64,000 nucleotides of DNA from Nocardioides szechwanensis (GTDB taxonomy: Bacteria > Actinomycetota > Actinomycetes > Propionibacteriales > Nocardioidaceae). The number at the start of each line of letters is the position of its first letter. Position 1 is the first letter of the stretch. A program made the translations under genes and the position numbers. The stretch covers positions 62,001-126,000 of the forward strand of contig NZ_FNIC01000003.1 in assembly GCF_900103935.1 (NCBI RefSeq), given 5' to 3'. This document shows, piece by piece, positions 52,337-61,749 of this stretch. The notes under the pieces were generated by a model, which had not been told where the DNA came from, ran no database searches, and was given only the letters and a program-made list of their open reading frames with translations.

Positions 52337-53233
52337 CTAGCCGAAACGACCGGAGATGTAGTCCTCGGTGCGCTTGTCGGCGGGGTTGGCGAAGATGTTG
52401 CTGGTGCGGTCGAACTCCACGAGGAGGCCGGTGCGGTTGCCGGTGGTCTCGTCGGGGCGGGCGGTGAAGAACGCCGTCCGGTCCGAGACGCGGGCGGCCT
52501 GCTGCATGTTGTGGGTGACGATGATGATCGTGTAGTCGTCACGCATCTGGAGCATCAGGTCCTCGATGCGCGAGGTGGCGATCGGGTCCAGCGCCGAGCA
52601 CGGCTCGTCCATCAGGATCACGTCGGGCTTGGTCGCGATGGTGCGCGCGATGCACAGACGCTGCTGCTGGCCGCCGGAGAGTCCGTACGCCGACTGCTTG
52701 AGCTTGTCCTTGACCTCGTCCCAAAGGGCGGCGCCCTGGAGCGCCTCCTCGACCAGGTCGTCCATGTTGTCGACCTTCATGCCGGTGACCCGCGGGCCGT
52801 AGGCGATGTTGTCGTAGATCGACTTGGGGAACGGGTTGGGCTTCTGGAAGACCATGCCGATCTGGGTGCGTACGGCGATCGGGTCGACCTTGCGGGCGTA
52901 GATGTTCTGCCCGTGGTAGGTGACCTCGCCGTCGACCCGAGCCCCGGCCACCAGGTCGTTCATCCGGTTGAGGCAGCGCAGCACCGTCGACTTGCCACAG
53001 CCCGACGGCCCGATCAGCGCGGTGATCTCGTGCTTGCCGAAGCTCAGGTTGACGTCGTGGACCGCGTGGAAGTCGCCGTAGAAGACGTTGAGCTTGAGCG
53101 CCTCCATCACCGGGTCCGGCGGTACGTCGGGCACCTCGCGCTCGGCGTCGCCATGGAGGCCGGTCATCATCGAGATCTCGCGTCCCTCGGAGTTCGCCGG
53201 GCGCGTGGACGCGGTGGCGGGGTGGGTGGACAT
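52337..53233 (-). CDS. pstB: Phosphate ABC transporter ATP-binding protein
   Basis: The protein has 298 residues; the first ~40 are an unconserved, Pro/Ser/Glu-rich extension, and ATG 53170 or 53167 could also start it. Walker A is GPSGCGKST (~residue 76), the signature [15 protein letters not shown] (~187), and Walker [13 protein letters not shown]. It energises the PstCA channel. It lies 9 bp after pstA and is the last gene of the pstSCAB operon. A family B repeat follows. Confidence 0.96.
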   Translation of the reverse strand: MSTHPATASTRPANSEGREISMMTGLHGDAEREVPDVPPDPVMEALKLNVFYGDFHAVHDVNLSFGKHEITALIGPSGCGKSTVLRCLNRMNDLVAGARVDGEVTYHGQNIYARKVDPIAVRTQIGMVFQKPNPFPKSIYDNIAYGPRVTGMKVDNMDDLVEEALQGAALWDEVKDKLKQSAYGLSGGQQQRLCIARTIATKPDVILMDEPCSALDPIATSRIEDLMLQMRDDYTIIIVTHNMQQAARVSDRTAFFTARPDETTGNRTGLLVEFDRTSNIFANPADKRTEDYISGRFG

Positions 53234-53242
53234 GTGGGTCTC

Positions 53243-54151
53243 CTACCAGGTCTTCTGGAACTTGTTACGAATGTAGATGGCCAACGCGTTCAACCCGAGG
53301 ATCATGATCAGAAGCACGATGATGGCGGCCGAGGCCGCCGTGCGGAACTCCTCCTGCGAGTTCGACGTCAGCGAGTAGATCATCATCGGGAGCGCGGTGA
53401 TCTCGCTCATGACGCCGGTGGGGTCGAAGCGCACAGACCCGGCCAGGCCGACGACGATCAGTGGCGCCGCCTCGCCGATGGCCCGGGACAGGCCGAGAAT
53501 GGTGCCGGTGGCGATGCCGGGTACGGCGGACGGCAGCGTCTGGCGCCACGTCGTCTGCCACACCGTGGCGCCGAGCGCGAGCGAACCCTGTCTGATCTCC
53601 TGCGGGACCGAACGCACTGCCTCGCGCGTGGTGATGATGATGACCGGGAGGATCAGCAGTGCCAGGGCGATGGCGCCACCGAGCACGATGCCGCTGCGGC
53701 CGAAGCCCATGAGCGCCATGACGGCGACGGCGAGGAGGCCGTAGACGATGGCGGGAACGGCCGCGAGGTTCTGCAGGTTCAGCTCGATCAACCGGTTCCA
53801 CCAGCGGTCGCCGTCTGCAAACTCCTCGAGGTACAGCGCAGCCGCGATCCCTAGGGGCACCGCGAACAACGCGGTGAACACCATCAGCCACAGCGATCCG
53901 AGGATGCCGGCCCGGAAACCCGTCGACTCCGGGCGAACCCGCGAGCCGTACTCGGTGATCAGCGCAGAGTCGAAGCGCGGCGAACCCTCGATCGCGGTGT
54001 CGACGATGAGCACCAGAAGCACCATGACGCCGAAGAACAGCGAGAACCACAGAGCCCCGAGGAACACCAGCGAACCGAGGGACTTGTCCTTGCTACGCCC
54101 GGTGGACACCGTCCGTGTCACCTCGCGCGCCGTACTTGTCGCGACACTCAT
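53243..54151 (-). CDS. pstA: Phosphate ABC transporter permease PstA
   Basis: The protein has 302 residues with about six membrane helices. The cytoplasmic coupling loop REAVRSVPQEIRQGSLALGATVWQT (~residues 170-195) and the EAA-type GLSRAIGEAAPLIVVG (~222) are standard. Its ATG overlaps the pstC stop. It forms the channel with PstC. GTNTTVSTGRSKDK-like N-terminal residues are hydrophilic and variable. Confidence 0.95.
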   Translation of the reverse strand: MSVATSTAREVTRTVSTGRSKDKSLGSLVFLGALWFSLFFGVMVLLVLIVDTAIEGSPRFDSALITEYGSRVRPESTGFRAGILGSLWLMVFTALFAVPLGIAAALYLEEFADGDRWWNRLIELNLQNLAAVPAIVYGLLAVAVMALMGFGRSGIVLGGAIALALLILPVIIITTREAVRSVPQEIRQGSLALGATVWQTTWRQTLPSAVPGIATGTILGLSRAIGEAAPLIVVGLAGSVRFDPTGVMSEITALPMMIYSLTSNSQEEFRTAASAAIIVLLIMILGLNALAIYIRNKFQKTW

Positions 54152-55083
54152 CAGTACACCTGCCGGAATCGTCGAACGAGAGCGATGCTGATGACGTTGA
54201 TGACCAGTGTCAGCAGGAAGAGCAGCATGCCGACGGCGAACAGCTCGTTGTAGGACGTCGAGCCAACGGCGTTCTCACCGCCTGCCGTGGTCGCGATGAA
54301 GCCGGTCATGGTCTGCATGTCCTCGCGGGGGTCGGCCGATAGGTTCTTCAGGTTGCCCGAGGCCAGCGTGACGATCATCGTCTCGCCGACCGCGCGCGAC
54401 ATGCCCAGGACGACCGCCGCGGCGACGCCCGACAAGGCGGCCGGCAGCACGACCCGAAGGGTGGTCTGCATGCGGTTGGCGCCCATCGCCATCGACCCCT
54501 GGCGCATCGACTGCGGCACGGCCGTCAGGGCGTCCTCGGACAGTGAAGCGACGGTGGGGATGACCATGACGCCGAGGACGAGCCCGGCGGAGAGAGCGTT
54601 GGTGAAACCCACCTCGAGGCTCAGGATGTCCTGCAGCAGCGTCGGCGTCACGAAGCTGAGCGCGAAGAAGCCATAGACCACCGAGGGCACGCCGGCGAGG
54701 AGCTCCACCGTCGGCTTGAGGACCCTGCGCGCCCGACGTGAGGCGTACTCGGAGAGGTACATCGCCGCGCCGAGCCCGAGCGGTACGGCGACCAGCAACG
54801 CGATGACGGTGGTCATCAAGGTGCCGCCGACGAGCGGGAGCACGGCGTGAGTGCCCTCAGTCGCGAAGAAGTCCCCGAAAGGGACTTCGGCGAAGAAATC
54901 GATCACCGGGCGGATCAGCGCGAAGATGATGCCGACGGTGATGGCGACCGAGAGGAACGCCGACACCATCAAGATGGTGCGGATCACGGTCTCGAGCGGA
55001 CGCGCCTTCTTGCGAAGGTCGGGCGCAGCGGGCAGGCCCGCCCCGAAGGGCGGGCCTGCGCCGGTGCTGGAGATGGTGCTCAT
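54151..55083 (-). CDS. pstC: Phosphate ABC transporter permease PstC
   Basis: The protein has 310 residues with about six helices. TAVPQSMRQGSMAMGANRMQTT (~205) is the coupling loop; VLGMSRAVGETMIVTLASGN (~238) is typical of PstC. It overlaps pstA by 1 bp at the stop and starts 21 bp after pstS. The N-terminal 30 residues are Pro/Gly-rich and cytoplasmic. Confidence 0.95.
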   Translation of the reverse strand: MSTISSTGAGPPFGAGLPAAPDLRKKARPLETVIRTILMVSAFLSVAITVGIIFALIRPVIDFFAEVPFGDFFATEGTHAVLPLVGGTLMTTVIALLVAVPLGLGAAMYLSEYASRRARRVLKPTVELLAGVPSVVYGFFALSFVTPTLLQDILSLEVGFTNALSAGLVLGVMVIPTVASLSEDALTAVPQSMRQGSMAMGANRMQTTLRVVLPAALSGVAAAVVLGMSRAVGETMIVTLASGNLKNLSADPREDMQTMTGFIATTAGGENAVGSTSYNELFAVGMLLFLLTLVINVISIALVRRFRQVY

Positions 55084-55104
55084 CAGCTGGTCAGTAGCCC
55101 TTGA

Positions 55105-56061
55105 TCAGCTTCCGATGCCCTCGAGCGCGGACTGCGTCTCGCCGTAGAGCTCGTCGCTCAGCGGAATGAACTTCCCGACCTCGGCAATCTCGGCGAGGTT
55201 CTCGATGTAGAAGTCCACGTACGTCTTGACCGCCTCGTTGTCGTTGTACTTGGCGTTGTTGACGTAGATGAACAGCGGCCGGGCCAGCGGCGTGTAGGAC
55301 CCGTCCTGGGCCGTCTCGGCCGAGGGCTCGACACAGCCGTTGCCACTGTCGATGGAAAGCGCCTTCAGCGAGTCGGTGTTCTCCTCGTAGTACGTGTAGC
55401 CGAAGTAGCCGGTCGCACCCTCGGTGCCGGCGACGCCCTGCACCAGGACGTTGTCGTCCTCAGAGGACTGGTAGTCGGCGCGGGTCGACTCCGACTCGGC
55501 GCCGATGACATCAGCGGCCATGTAGTCGTAGGTGCCCGAGTCGGTGCCGGGGCCGTACAGCGAGATCTCCTGGTCGGGGAAGCTCGGGTCCAGCTCGTTC
55601 CAGTTCTTGACCTTGGAGTCGGGGCCCCACAGCTGGATGATCTGGTCGACGGTCAGGCAGTCGACCGCGAGGTCGGGGTGCACGACCATGGTGAGCGCGT
55701 CGGTGGCGACCTGGAGCTCGGTGTAGTCGATCCCCGCCTCCTCGCAGATCGCAGCCTCTTCGTCCTTGATCGGGCGCGAGGCGTCGGAGATGTCGGTCTT
55801 GTCGGCACAGAAGGCCTCGAAGCCGCCACCCGTGCCGGACTCGCCGACGGTTACGTCGACGTCGGGGGTCTCCTCGAGAAGGAGCTCGGCAGCGGCGTCG
55901 CTCATCGGGAACACCGTCGAGGAGCCGTCGACCGCGACCTTGCCGCTGACGCCATCCCCTGAGGTGTCGTCGCCGGCGTCGCTTCCACCACAGGCGCTGA
56001 GCGCGAGGGCGAGGGCGGCGATGCCGGGCACCAGTGCCCGGCGGATGGAAGTGAGCTTCAC
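55105..56061 (-). CDS. pstS: Phosphate-binding lipoprotein PstS
   Basis: The protein has 318 residues from GTG 56061; GGAG lies 8 bases upstream. The lipobox LSAC (~residues 20-23) follows a signal sequence, so it is a lipoprotein. [21 protein letters not shown] is the PstS start, and [13 protein letters not shown] holds phosphate-binding Ser/Gly. [14 protein letters not shown] and [18 protein letters not shown] are family-typical. Expression is probably PhoP-driven: a PHO box lies 76 bp upstream. Confidence 0.95.
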   Translation of the reverse strand: MKLTSIRRALVPGIAALALALSACGGSDAGDDTSGDGVSGKVAVDGSSTVFPMSDAAAELLLEETPDVDVTVGESGTGGGFEAFCADKTDISDASRPIKDEEAAICEEAGIDYTELQVATDALTMVVHPDLAVDCLTVDQIIQLWGPDSKVKNWNELDPSFPDQEISLYGPGTDSGTYDYMAADVIGAESESTRADYQSSEDDNVLVQGVAGTEGATGYFGYTYYEENTDSLKALSIDSGNGCVEPSAETAQDGSYTPLARPLFIYVNNAKYNDNEAVKTYVDFYIENLAEIAEVGKFIPLSDELYGETQSALEGIGS

Positions 56062-56136
56062 TTCAGTTCTCCTGTTTCGTCTGTTGTGTGACGTCTCAGA
56101 AGTTAGGGAGCGCAGGTGGACGGATCCGGGGTCGTC

Positions 56137-56156
56137 GGTGAACGAGGGGTGAACTC
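56137..56156 (-). promoter_or_regulatory. PHO box (PhoP site) upstream of pstS
   Basis: On the minus strand two 7-bp GTTCACC units repeat directly 11 bp apart (GTTCACCCCTC then GTTCACCGACG), the pattern known for actinobacterial PhoP boxes. It lies 76-95 bp upstream of the pstS start, a suitable distance for activation of pstSCAB under phosphate limitation. Confidence 0.75.
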
Positions 56157-56228
56157 GGCCCTGCCAGTTGGCCACCGGCCGCCGGAGGTGAGACGACGGT
56201 CACGTGAACAACGGCCGGCGGGCTTGAC

Positions 56229-57122
56229 TCAGCGCGCCAGATGCCGCTCGGCAGCGACCACGACGCCCTTGCGCAGATGGGCCACCAGCATCTCGCCCAC
56301 GGCGAGCTTCGGGTCGTCGATCCCGAGCGCCTCGAACACCTCGGGCAGGACCGGACGGTGCGTGCACAGCACCGCGCCGCGGTCGTCCCGGACCAGGTCG
56401 CCGACGAGGTCGTCGACGACACGGCGTACGCGCTTGGGTGAGCAGTCCTCCTCGCTCAGCCGGTCGTCGGGCTCGAGCGACCAGCCCGTCGTGTCGGCGT
56501 ACGGCGTGACGGTCTCCAGGCACCGCACGCTGCTCGACGTCACCACCCGGCTGACGCCGTACGCCGCCAATAGCGGCACGAGGCGCTGGGCCTGGACACG
56601 CCCCGCCTGGAGCAGGGGCCGGAGCCGGTCGTCACCGCGCCACGCCTTGCGGGAGCGGGACGGCCCGTGCCGCAGGACGACCAGTGGGGTGGTACGCCGC
56701 CGCGCCTTCAGCGCCTCGGCCAGGGTGGACCGGTCGTAGTCGTAGCTGAGCCGCTCAGCCGCCTCCGACGCCTCGAGCCACTCCAGGTCGTCGATCTCGG
56801 CGTTGACCAGGTAACCGCTGACGTCGTGGTCGCCGACCGGCCGTCCGGTCCAGTAGCTGACGGTCTTCATCCGTGCACCGAGCGAGTAGCGCTGGCTGCC
56901 CAGCGGTGGGCCGAGCCGGACGTGGAGGCCGGTCTCCTCGGCGACCTCACGGACCGCGGCCGCCGCGGCGTGCTCGCCCCGGTCGAGCTTGCCCTTGGGG
57001 AACGACCAGTCGTTGTACTTGGGGCGGTGCACGAGCAGGACCCGCTTGCCGGGACGGAAGACCACGACCCCGGCGGAGAGCACGTCCGGGAGAGGAGATG
57101 CAGGCACGACGGCTAGTCTCAC
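56229..57122 (-). CDS. mutT1: MutT1-like Nudix hydrolase fused to histidine phosphatase
   Basis: The protein has about 297 residues from GTG 57122 (GTG 57107 also possible). A Nudix domain has GKLDRGEHAAAAAVREVAEETGL (residues ~45-67, Nudix box GX5EX7REUXEEXGU complete). A phosphatase domain has VVLRHGPSRSRKAW (RHG, ~150) and LCTHRPVLPEV. Mycobacterial MutT1 hydrolyses 8-oxo-(d)GTP and diadenosine polyphosphates. The gene lies beyond the pst operon and is divergent from a membrane-anchored protein. Confidence 0.9.
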   Translation of the reverse strand: MRLAVVPASPLPDVLSAGVVVFRPGKRVLLVHRPKYNDWSFPKGKLDRGEHAAAAAVREVAEETGLHVRLGPPLGSQRYSLGARMKTVSYWTGRPVGDHDVSGYLVNAEIDDLEWLEASEAAERLSYDYDRSTLAEALKARRRTTPLVVLRHGPSRSRKAWRGDDRLRPLLQAGRVQAQRLVPLLAAYGVSRVVTSSSVRCLETVTPYADTTGWSLEPDDRLSEEDCSPKRVRRVVDDLVGDLVRDDRGAVLCTHRPVLPEVFEALGIDDPKLAVGEMLVAHLRKGVVVAAERHLAR

Positions 57123-57156
57123 ACCACCTTGGCCACGACAGGAGACCGGCGCCACC

Positions 57157-58221
57157 GTGAACCGTAAACGTCTGAGGAACATCGGGGTTCTCGTCGTCGT
57201 CCTGGCCCTCGTCACGGCGGCCACGGTGGTCGGCCTGCGCTGGTGGCGCGACGCCCACCGCACCGACCTGCAGCGGGCGATGGACCTCGCCCCGAGCGAC
57301 GGTCAGCGCTTCTCCTGGACCGACTGGTCCGCCGTACGCGAGGAGCTGGGGGTCGACCTCGACGCCGACAGTCCACAGGGCGAGGTGGTCGACTTCCTCG
57401 ACCAGGGGTACGACGCCGACCTCACCTCGGCCTCCGCCCTGCCGGAGTCGGCGCAGGTCATGCACGTGCGCTTCGGCTTCTCGCCGGCGTCGGTCGACTG
57501 GGAACTGTTCAGCCAGTCCGAGGCAGGCGCGGTCGTGATGATGCACCTCCCGGAGTCGACCGACTGGGGCAGCCTGGCCGCACAGCTCAAGACGCTGGGC
57601 TACACCGAGCCGGACGACGAGGCAGGAGTGTGGATGGGTGGCTCCGAGGCGCTCGGCCGGATCGGCGGCGTCACCCCCGAGCTCGGCTACGTCGCGCTCG
57701 ACGAGGAGGACTCGCTGATCTTCACCAGCGACACGGTCGAGTACCTCGAGGACGCGCTGGACGACGCGCTCGGTGACGGGGACCCGGCCGCCGGGATGGA
57801 CGACGTGGTCGACGCGTCCGGTGAGGCCCTGTCGGCCAGCATCTACACCGGTGACCACGCGTGCGCGGCGCTCTCCATGGGCCAGGCGGACCCCGACGAC
57901 CAGGCGTTGGCCGACGAGCTCGTGCGGGAGGCCGGCGAGGTCAACCCGTTCACGGCGTTCGCGCTGTCGGTGCAGCCCGGCCTCGACCTGCGCCTGGCGC
58001 TCGCCTTCGAGAACGACGACCAGGCCCGCGCCAACGCCGACTCGCGCGCCGTACTCGCCGCCGGTCCCGCACCCGGACAGGGCGGCGACTTCTCCGACCG
58101 CTTCGAGCTCGGCCGCGTCGAGGCCGACGGCCGTCTCCTGACTATGGAGCTCGAGACGGTCGAGGGCTCCTACGTGCTCTCCGACCTCAGCAACGGCCCC
58201 GTCCTCTTCGCCACCTGCTGA
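57157..58221 (+). CDS. Membrane-anchored extracytoplasmic protein, unknown function
   Basis: The protein has 354 residues from GTG 57157 (AGGAG 12 bp upstream). One N-terminal membrane helix (~residues 8-27 GVLVVVLALVTAATVVGL) is followed by a large acidic (Asp/Glu/Ala) extracytoplasmic domain with no recognised family, e.g. SWTDWSAVREELG and VMHVRFGFSPASVDW. A single Cys near the end (FATC). It may be a lipoprotein-like surface protein lacking a lipobox. It shares a 34-bp divergent gap with mutT1. A family B repeat follows the stop. Confidence 0.8.
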   Translation: MNRKRLRNIGVLVVVLALVTAATVVGLRWWRDAHRTDLQRAMDLAPSDGQRFSWTDWSAVREELGVDLDADSPQGEVVDFLDQGYDADLTSASALPESAQVMHVRFGFSPASVDWELFSQSEAGAVVMMHLPESTDWGSLAAQLKTLGYTEPDDEAGVWMGGSEALGRIGGVTPELGYVALDEEDSLIFTSDTVEYLEDALDDALGDGDPAAGMDDVVDASGEALSASIYTGDHACAALSMGQADPDDQALADELVREAGEVNPFTAFALSVQPGLDLRLALAFENDDQARANADSRAVLAAGPAPGQGGDFSDRFELGRVEADGRLLTMELETVEGSYVLSDLSNGPVLFATC

Positions 58222-58246
58222 CCTCCCCCTTCCTGAGTCGTGCGCC

Positions 58247-58312
58247 GGGATAGTCCCTAACAGGAGGGACCATAAGAGCCCTCTTATTCGCTCTCCTGTT
58301 GGGGACTATCCC
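58247..58312. repeat. Palindromic repeat family B, copy 5
   Basis: Arms GGGATAGTCCCTAACAGGAG and CTCCTGTTGGGGACTATCCC pair with one mismatch, centre GGACCATAAGAGCCCTC. The copy lies between convergent genes, 25 bp after the 57157 gene and 14 bp from the copA stop. Orientation as copies 1 and 4. Confidence 0.85.
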
Positions 58313-58326
58313 GAGAAGGAGAGCGA

Positions 58327-60534
58327 TCAGGAGAAGCGGCGCAGGCGGAGGCTGTTGGTGACGACGAAGATCGAGGAGAGGGCCATGGCGGCGCCGGCGA
58401 GCATCGGGTTGAGGAGGCCGGCGGCGGCCAGCGGCAGGGCAGCGACGTTGTAGGCGAAGGCCCAGAAGAGGTTGCCCTTGATCGTGGCCAGCGTGCGCCG
58501 GGACAGCCGTACGGCGTCCGCCGCGACCCGCAGGTCGCCCCGGACGAGCGTGAGGTCGCTGGCCTCGATGGCCACGTCGGTGCCGGTGCCCATCGCGATG
58601 CCCAGGTCGGCCTGCGCGAGCGCGGCGGCGTCGTTGACGCCGTCGCCGATCATGGCCACGACCCTGCCCTCGGACTGGAGCTGCTTGACCACGTCGACCT
58701 TGTCGGCCGGCAGCACCTCGGCGACTACCCTCTCGATCCCGACCTCGGCAGCGACGGCGCGCGCTGCGCGCTCGTTGTCGCCGGTGAGCAGCACCGGGGT
58801 CAGCCCGAGCCCCCGCAGCGCGACGATCGCCTCGGCCGACGTCGGCTTCAGGGTGTCCGAGACGACGAGGACCCCGCGAGCGGTGCCGTCCCAGCCCACC
58901 GCCACCGCGGTGCGCCCCGCGGCCTCGGCCCGGTCGACCGCGGCGAGCAGCTCCGGGCCGAGCGGCAGCCCCTCGCGCTCGAGCAGCGCCGGGCGGCCGA
59001 CCAGGACCTCGCGGACACCGACGGTCCCTCGGACGCCGAGACCCTCGAGGTTGCGGAAGCCGGCGACCTCCTCGTGCGACGCCGACTCGGCGATCGCGCG
59101 GGCGATGGGGTGCTCCGAGCCGGCCTCGACGGCGCCGGCCGTGCGTCGTACGTCGTCGACGGACTCGCCGTCGGCAGCCACGGTCTCGACCAGCGACATC
59201 CGGCCGGTGGTGACCGTTCCGGTCTTGTCGAGCACCACGGTGTCGACGGCGCGGGTCGACTCGAGGACCTCGGGCCCGCGGATCACGATGCCCAGCTGGG
59301 CGCCGCGTCCGGTGCCGACCATGAGCGCGGTCGGCGTGGCCAGGCCGAGGGCGCACGGGCAGGCGATGATCAGGACGGCGACCGCGGCGGTGAAGGCCAC
59401 CGACGCATCGGCGCCACCCCCGAGCCAGAAGCCGAGCGTGCCCACCGACAGCGCGATCACGACCGGCACGAAGAAGCCGGAGACCCGGTCGGCCAGGCGC
59501 TGAACCTCGGCCTTGCCGTTCTGGGCCTCCTCGACCAGCCGCGCCATCTGGGCCAGCTGCGTGTCGGCACCGATCCGCGTCGCGCGCACCACGAGCCGGC
59601 CGCTGGCGTTGACCGTGGCGCCCGTGACCGTGGACCCGGGGCCGACCTCCACCGGCACCGGCTCACCGGTGAGCATGGAGGCGTCGACCGCCGAGTGGCC
59701 GGAGTCGACGACGCCGTCGGTGGCGACCTTCTCCCCCGGCCGTACGACGAACAGGTCGCCCACCGCGAGCGACCCCGCGGGCACGCGCGTCTCGACCCCG
59801 TCGCGGAGCAGGCCCACGTCCTTGGCGCCCAGGTCCATCAGGGCGCGGAGCGCGGCGCCGGCTCGGCGCTTGGACCGCTTCTCGAACCAGCGCCCCGCCA
59901 GCAGGAAGGTCGTGACCCCCGCGGCGACCTCGAGGTAGATGTTGTCGAGCCCGCTGCTGCGGTCGACGGTGAGACGGAACGGGTGCGTCATGCCCGGGTC
60001 GCCGGCCGTACCGAAGAAGAGCGCCAGCAGCGACCATCCGAACGCGGCCAGCACCCCGACCGACACCAGGGTGTCCATCGTGGTCGCGCCGTGGCGGGCG
60101 TTGGTCCAGGCGGCCCGGTGGAAGGGCCAGGCACCCCAGACCGCGACCGGCGCAGCGAGGGTCAGGGAGGCCCACTGCCAGTGGTCGAACTGCAGGGCGG
60201 GCACCATCGACATGGCGATGATCGGCACGGCCAGGACGGCCGAGACCACCAGCCGCTGCCGGAGTGCGTCGAGCTCGGGGTCGCCCTCGGGGGCTCCGCC
60301 GTCCGCAGTCGTCCCAGGAGGGGCCGGCACGGCGGCGGAGTAGCCCGCAGCCTCCACCGTCGAGAGCAGGTCGGCGGTGGACACCGAGTCGGGGTAGGCG
60401 ACCTTCGCCTTCTCCGTGGCGTAGTTGACGCTCGCGGTGACGCCCTCGAGCTTGTTGAGCTTGCGCTCGATCCGGTTGGCGCACGACGCACAGGTCATGC
60501 CGCTGATCGCGAGCTCGATCTCACTCGTCGACAT
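58327..60534 (-). CDS. copA: Copper-translocating P-type ATPase
   Basis: The protein has 735 residues. The N-terminal metal site GMTCASC (~residues 12-18), [14 protein letters not shown] in the membrane (~residue 402), DKTGTVTTG (~447), SEHPIARAI (~492), and [11 protein letters not shown] (~642) are all present, so it is complete. It exports Cu(I). It overlaps the small membrane gene upstream (ATGA) and belongs to the csoR-copZ-copA operon. Its 3' end meets family B copy 5. Confidence 0.96.
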   Translation of the reverse strand: MSTSEIELAISGMTCASCANRIERKLNKLEGVTASVNYATEKAKVAYPDSVSTADLLSTVEAAGYSAAVPAPPGTTADGGAPEGDPELDALRQRLVVSAVLAVPIIAMSMVPALQFDHWQWASLTLAAPVAVWGAWPFHRAAWTNARHGATTMDTLVSVGVLAAFGWSLLALFFGTAGDPGMTHPFRLTVDRSSGLDNIYLEVAAGVTTFLLAGRWFEKRSKRRAGAALRALMDLGAKDVGLLRDGVETRVPAGSLAVGDLFVVRPGEKVATDGVVDSGHSAVDASMLTGEPVPVEVGPGSTVTGATVNASGRLVVRATRIGADTQLAQMARLVEEAQNGKAEVQRLADRVSGFFVPVVIALSVGTLGFWLGGGADASVAFTAAVAVLIIACPCALGLATPTALMVGTGRGAQLGIVIRGPEVLESTRAVDTVVLDKTGTVTTGRMSLVETVAADGESVDDVRRTAGAVEAGSEHPIARAIAESASHEEVAGFRNLEGLGVRGTVGVREVLVGRPALLEREGLPLGPELLAAVDRAEAAGRTAVAVGWDGTARGVLVVSDTLKPTSAEAIVALRGLGLTPVLLTGDNERAARAVAAEVGIERVVAEVLPADKVDVVKQLQSEGRVVAMIGDGVNDAAALAQADLGIAMGTGTDVAIEASDLTLVRGDLRVAADAVRLSRRTLATIKGNLFWAFAYNVAALPLAAAGLLNPMLAGAAMALSSIFVVTNSLRLRRFS

Positions 60535-60731
60535 CAGGGCACCTCCCTCTCGTCGTGGTCGCTCGGCGCGTGGCTGGGCTGCTCGCTGGGCGCCTGGTTG
60601 GGCGTGTGGCTGGGCGTCTGGCGCACCGGGGCCGGCTCCTCGAGGTCGACGAGCTGGCCCAGGCCGAGCCCGACGGCGAACACCGCCGCCAGACCGGCCA
60701 CGAAACCGAGGACCCGCTGCGTCGTACTCAT
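60534..60731 (-). CDS. Small membrane protein in copper operon
   Basis: The protein has 65 residues with one helix ([22 protein letters not shown], ~7-28) and a Pro/Ser/His-rich tail ([20 protein letters not shown]) that could weakly bind metal. It overlaps copA by 4 bp. It resembles the small N-terminal parts found beside actinobacterial copA genes. Function is unknown. Confidence 0.7.
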   Translation of the reverse strand: MSTTQRVLGFVAGLAAVFAVGLGLGQLVDLEEPAPVRQTPSHTPNQAPSEQPSHAPSDHDEREVP

Positions 60732-60765
60732 GACTGGCTCATCGATGGCTCATGACGGGCGCCGC

Positions 60766-60972
60766 TCAGGCGAGCGCGTAGCCCGCCTCGGCCACGGCGG
60801 CCTCCACGGCCGCACGGTCGAGCGGGGCGGCGCTGGTGACCACGGCCTCCCCGGACTCGTGGGAGACCTCGACGCTCTCGACACCGTCGATCTCGCCGAT
60901 CTCCTCGGCGACCGAGGTGGCGCAGTGGCCGCAGGTCATGCCGGTGACGTTCCAGGTGCTGACTTCGCTCAT
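60766..60972 (-). CDS. copZ: CopZ-like copper chaperone
   Basis: The protein has 68 residues, a single heavy-metal-associated domain with GMTCGHCATSV (~residues 11-21). It delivers Cu(I) to CopA. It lies between csoR and the small membrane gene. Confidence 0.94.
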   Translation of the reverse strand: MSEVSTWNVTGMTCGHCATSVAEEIGEIDGVESVEVSHESGEAVVTSAAPLDRAAVEAAVAEAGYALA

Positions 60973-60995
60973 GGCGTGCCTCTCAGGGTTGCTGT

Positions 60996-61292
60996 TCAGG
61001 ACCGGACCAGTCGGGCGATCGCCTCGACGGCCTCGGCCACCTTCTCGCGTGCCTCGTCGTCGCCCGCCCGGGCGGCGTCGACCACGCAGTGGTGCATGTG
61101 CTCCTCCAGCAGTCCGATCGAGACCGCCTGGAGTGCCTTGGTCATGGCGGACACCTGGGTGAGGATGTCGATGCAGTACTGCTCCTCCTCGACCATGCGC
61201 TGGAGGCCGCGGGCCTGGCCCTCGATCCGGCGCAACCGCTTGAGGTAGTCGTCCTTGCGCTGGATGTAGCCGTGCTGGTGTTCAGTCGCCAT
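60996..61292 (-). CDS. csoR: CsoR-family copper-sensing repressor
   Basis: The protein has 98 residues, four-helix. The Cu(I) site triad is visible as Cys in EEEQYCIDIL (~residue 40), His and Cys in EEHMHHCVV (~65-69), the C-H-C pattern of CsoR. ATG 61292 lies 9 bp from a palindrome. It should repress its own copper operon and be released by Cu(I). Confidence 0.93.
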   Translation of the reverse strand: MATEHQHGYIQRKDDYLKRLRRIEGQARGLQRMVEEEQYCIDILTQVSAMTKALQAVSIGLLEEHMHHCVVDAARAGDDEAREKVAEAVEAIARLVRS

Positions 61293-61300
61293 GCTTACAC

Positions 61301-61319
61301 CATACCCCCCTACGGTATG
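61301..61319. promoter_or_regulatory. Palindrome at csoR promoter, probable CsoR operator
   Basis: CATACC and GGTATG flank a C-rich centre (CCCCTAC), matching the general CsoR site (TACCCC...GGGTA). On the minus strand a TATGGT -10-like hexamer lies within it, about 9 bp before the ATG, which suggests a leaderless transcript. Confidence 0.7.
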
Positions 61320-61390
61320 AGTGCAAGGGCAAAGAAGAACCCGCCGGCGGCAGCGCAGGCGGGTCGGGTAGGTCGGGGCGGAAGAGGCGC

Positions 61391-61558
61391 TCAGGCCTCG
61401 CGGCGGGGCTGAGGAGGGGCGACGCCGAGGATCCGGTCGATCTCCTCCGCGGGCAGGTGCCCGTCGGACTCGCTGGCCGCGATGATCAGGTTGGTCGTCA
61501 GCTCCACCTCGCCGAGGAGGTCGACGTCCTCGAGCGTCACGTCGAACTGGTCGTACAC
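61391..61558 (-). CDS. Small conserved-looking protein, 55 residues
   Basis: GTG 61558 opens 55 codons: VYDQFDVTLEDVDLLGEVEL then TTNLIIAASESDGHLPAEEI and DRILGVAPPQPRREA. ACGGAGA lies just upstream. The acidic amphipathic sequence with no Cys or signal suggests a small cytosolic protein. I do not recognise a domain. It is placed between csoR and the cold-shock gene. Confidence 0.6.
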   Translation of the reverse strand: MYDQFDVTLEDVDLLGEVELTTNLIIAASESDGHLPAEEIDRILGVAPPQPRREA

Positions 61559-61689
61559 GAGGGTCTCCGTCCGAGTTGGTGGGCGCTATCCGATCGAGCC
61601 TTCCCAGCCAAGCGTACGCGCAAACATTCGCTTTCCAACTGGTCATAACGGGCCATGCCCGCAGCCCCTGGCATGCCCCGAAAAGGCCA

Positions 61690-61723
61690 CGAGGCCCCAA
61701 CCCGAAAACGGGTTGAGGCCTCG
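61690..61723 (-). terminator. Hairpin terminator after the cold-shock gene
   Basis: A 15-bp stem (one mismatch; CGAGGCC..CAACCCG with CGGGTTG..GGCCTCG, loop AAAA) lies 27 bp past the cold-shock stop. It is strong, typical for a highly expressed small gene. Confidence 0.8.
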
Positions 61724-61749
61724 TGCGAAGACTCGAGAGTCGTCTGAAC

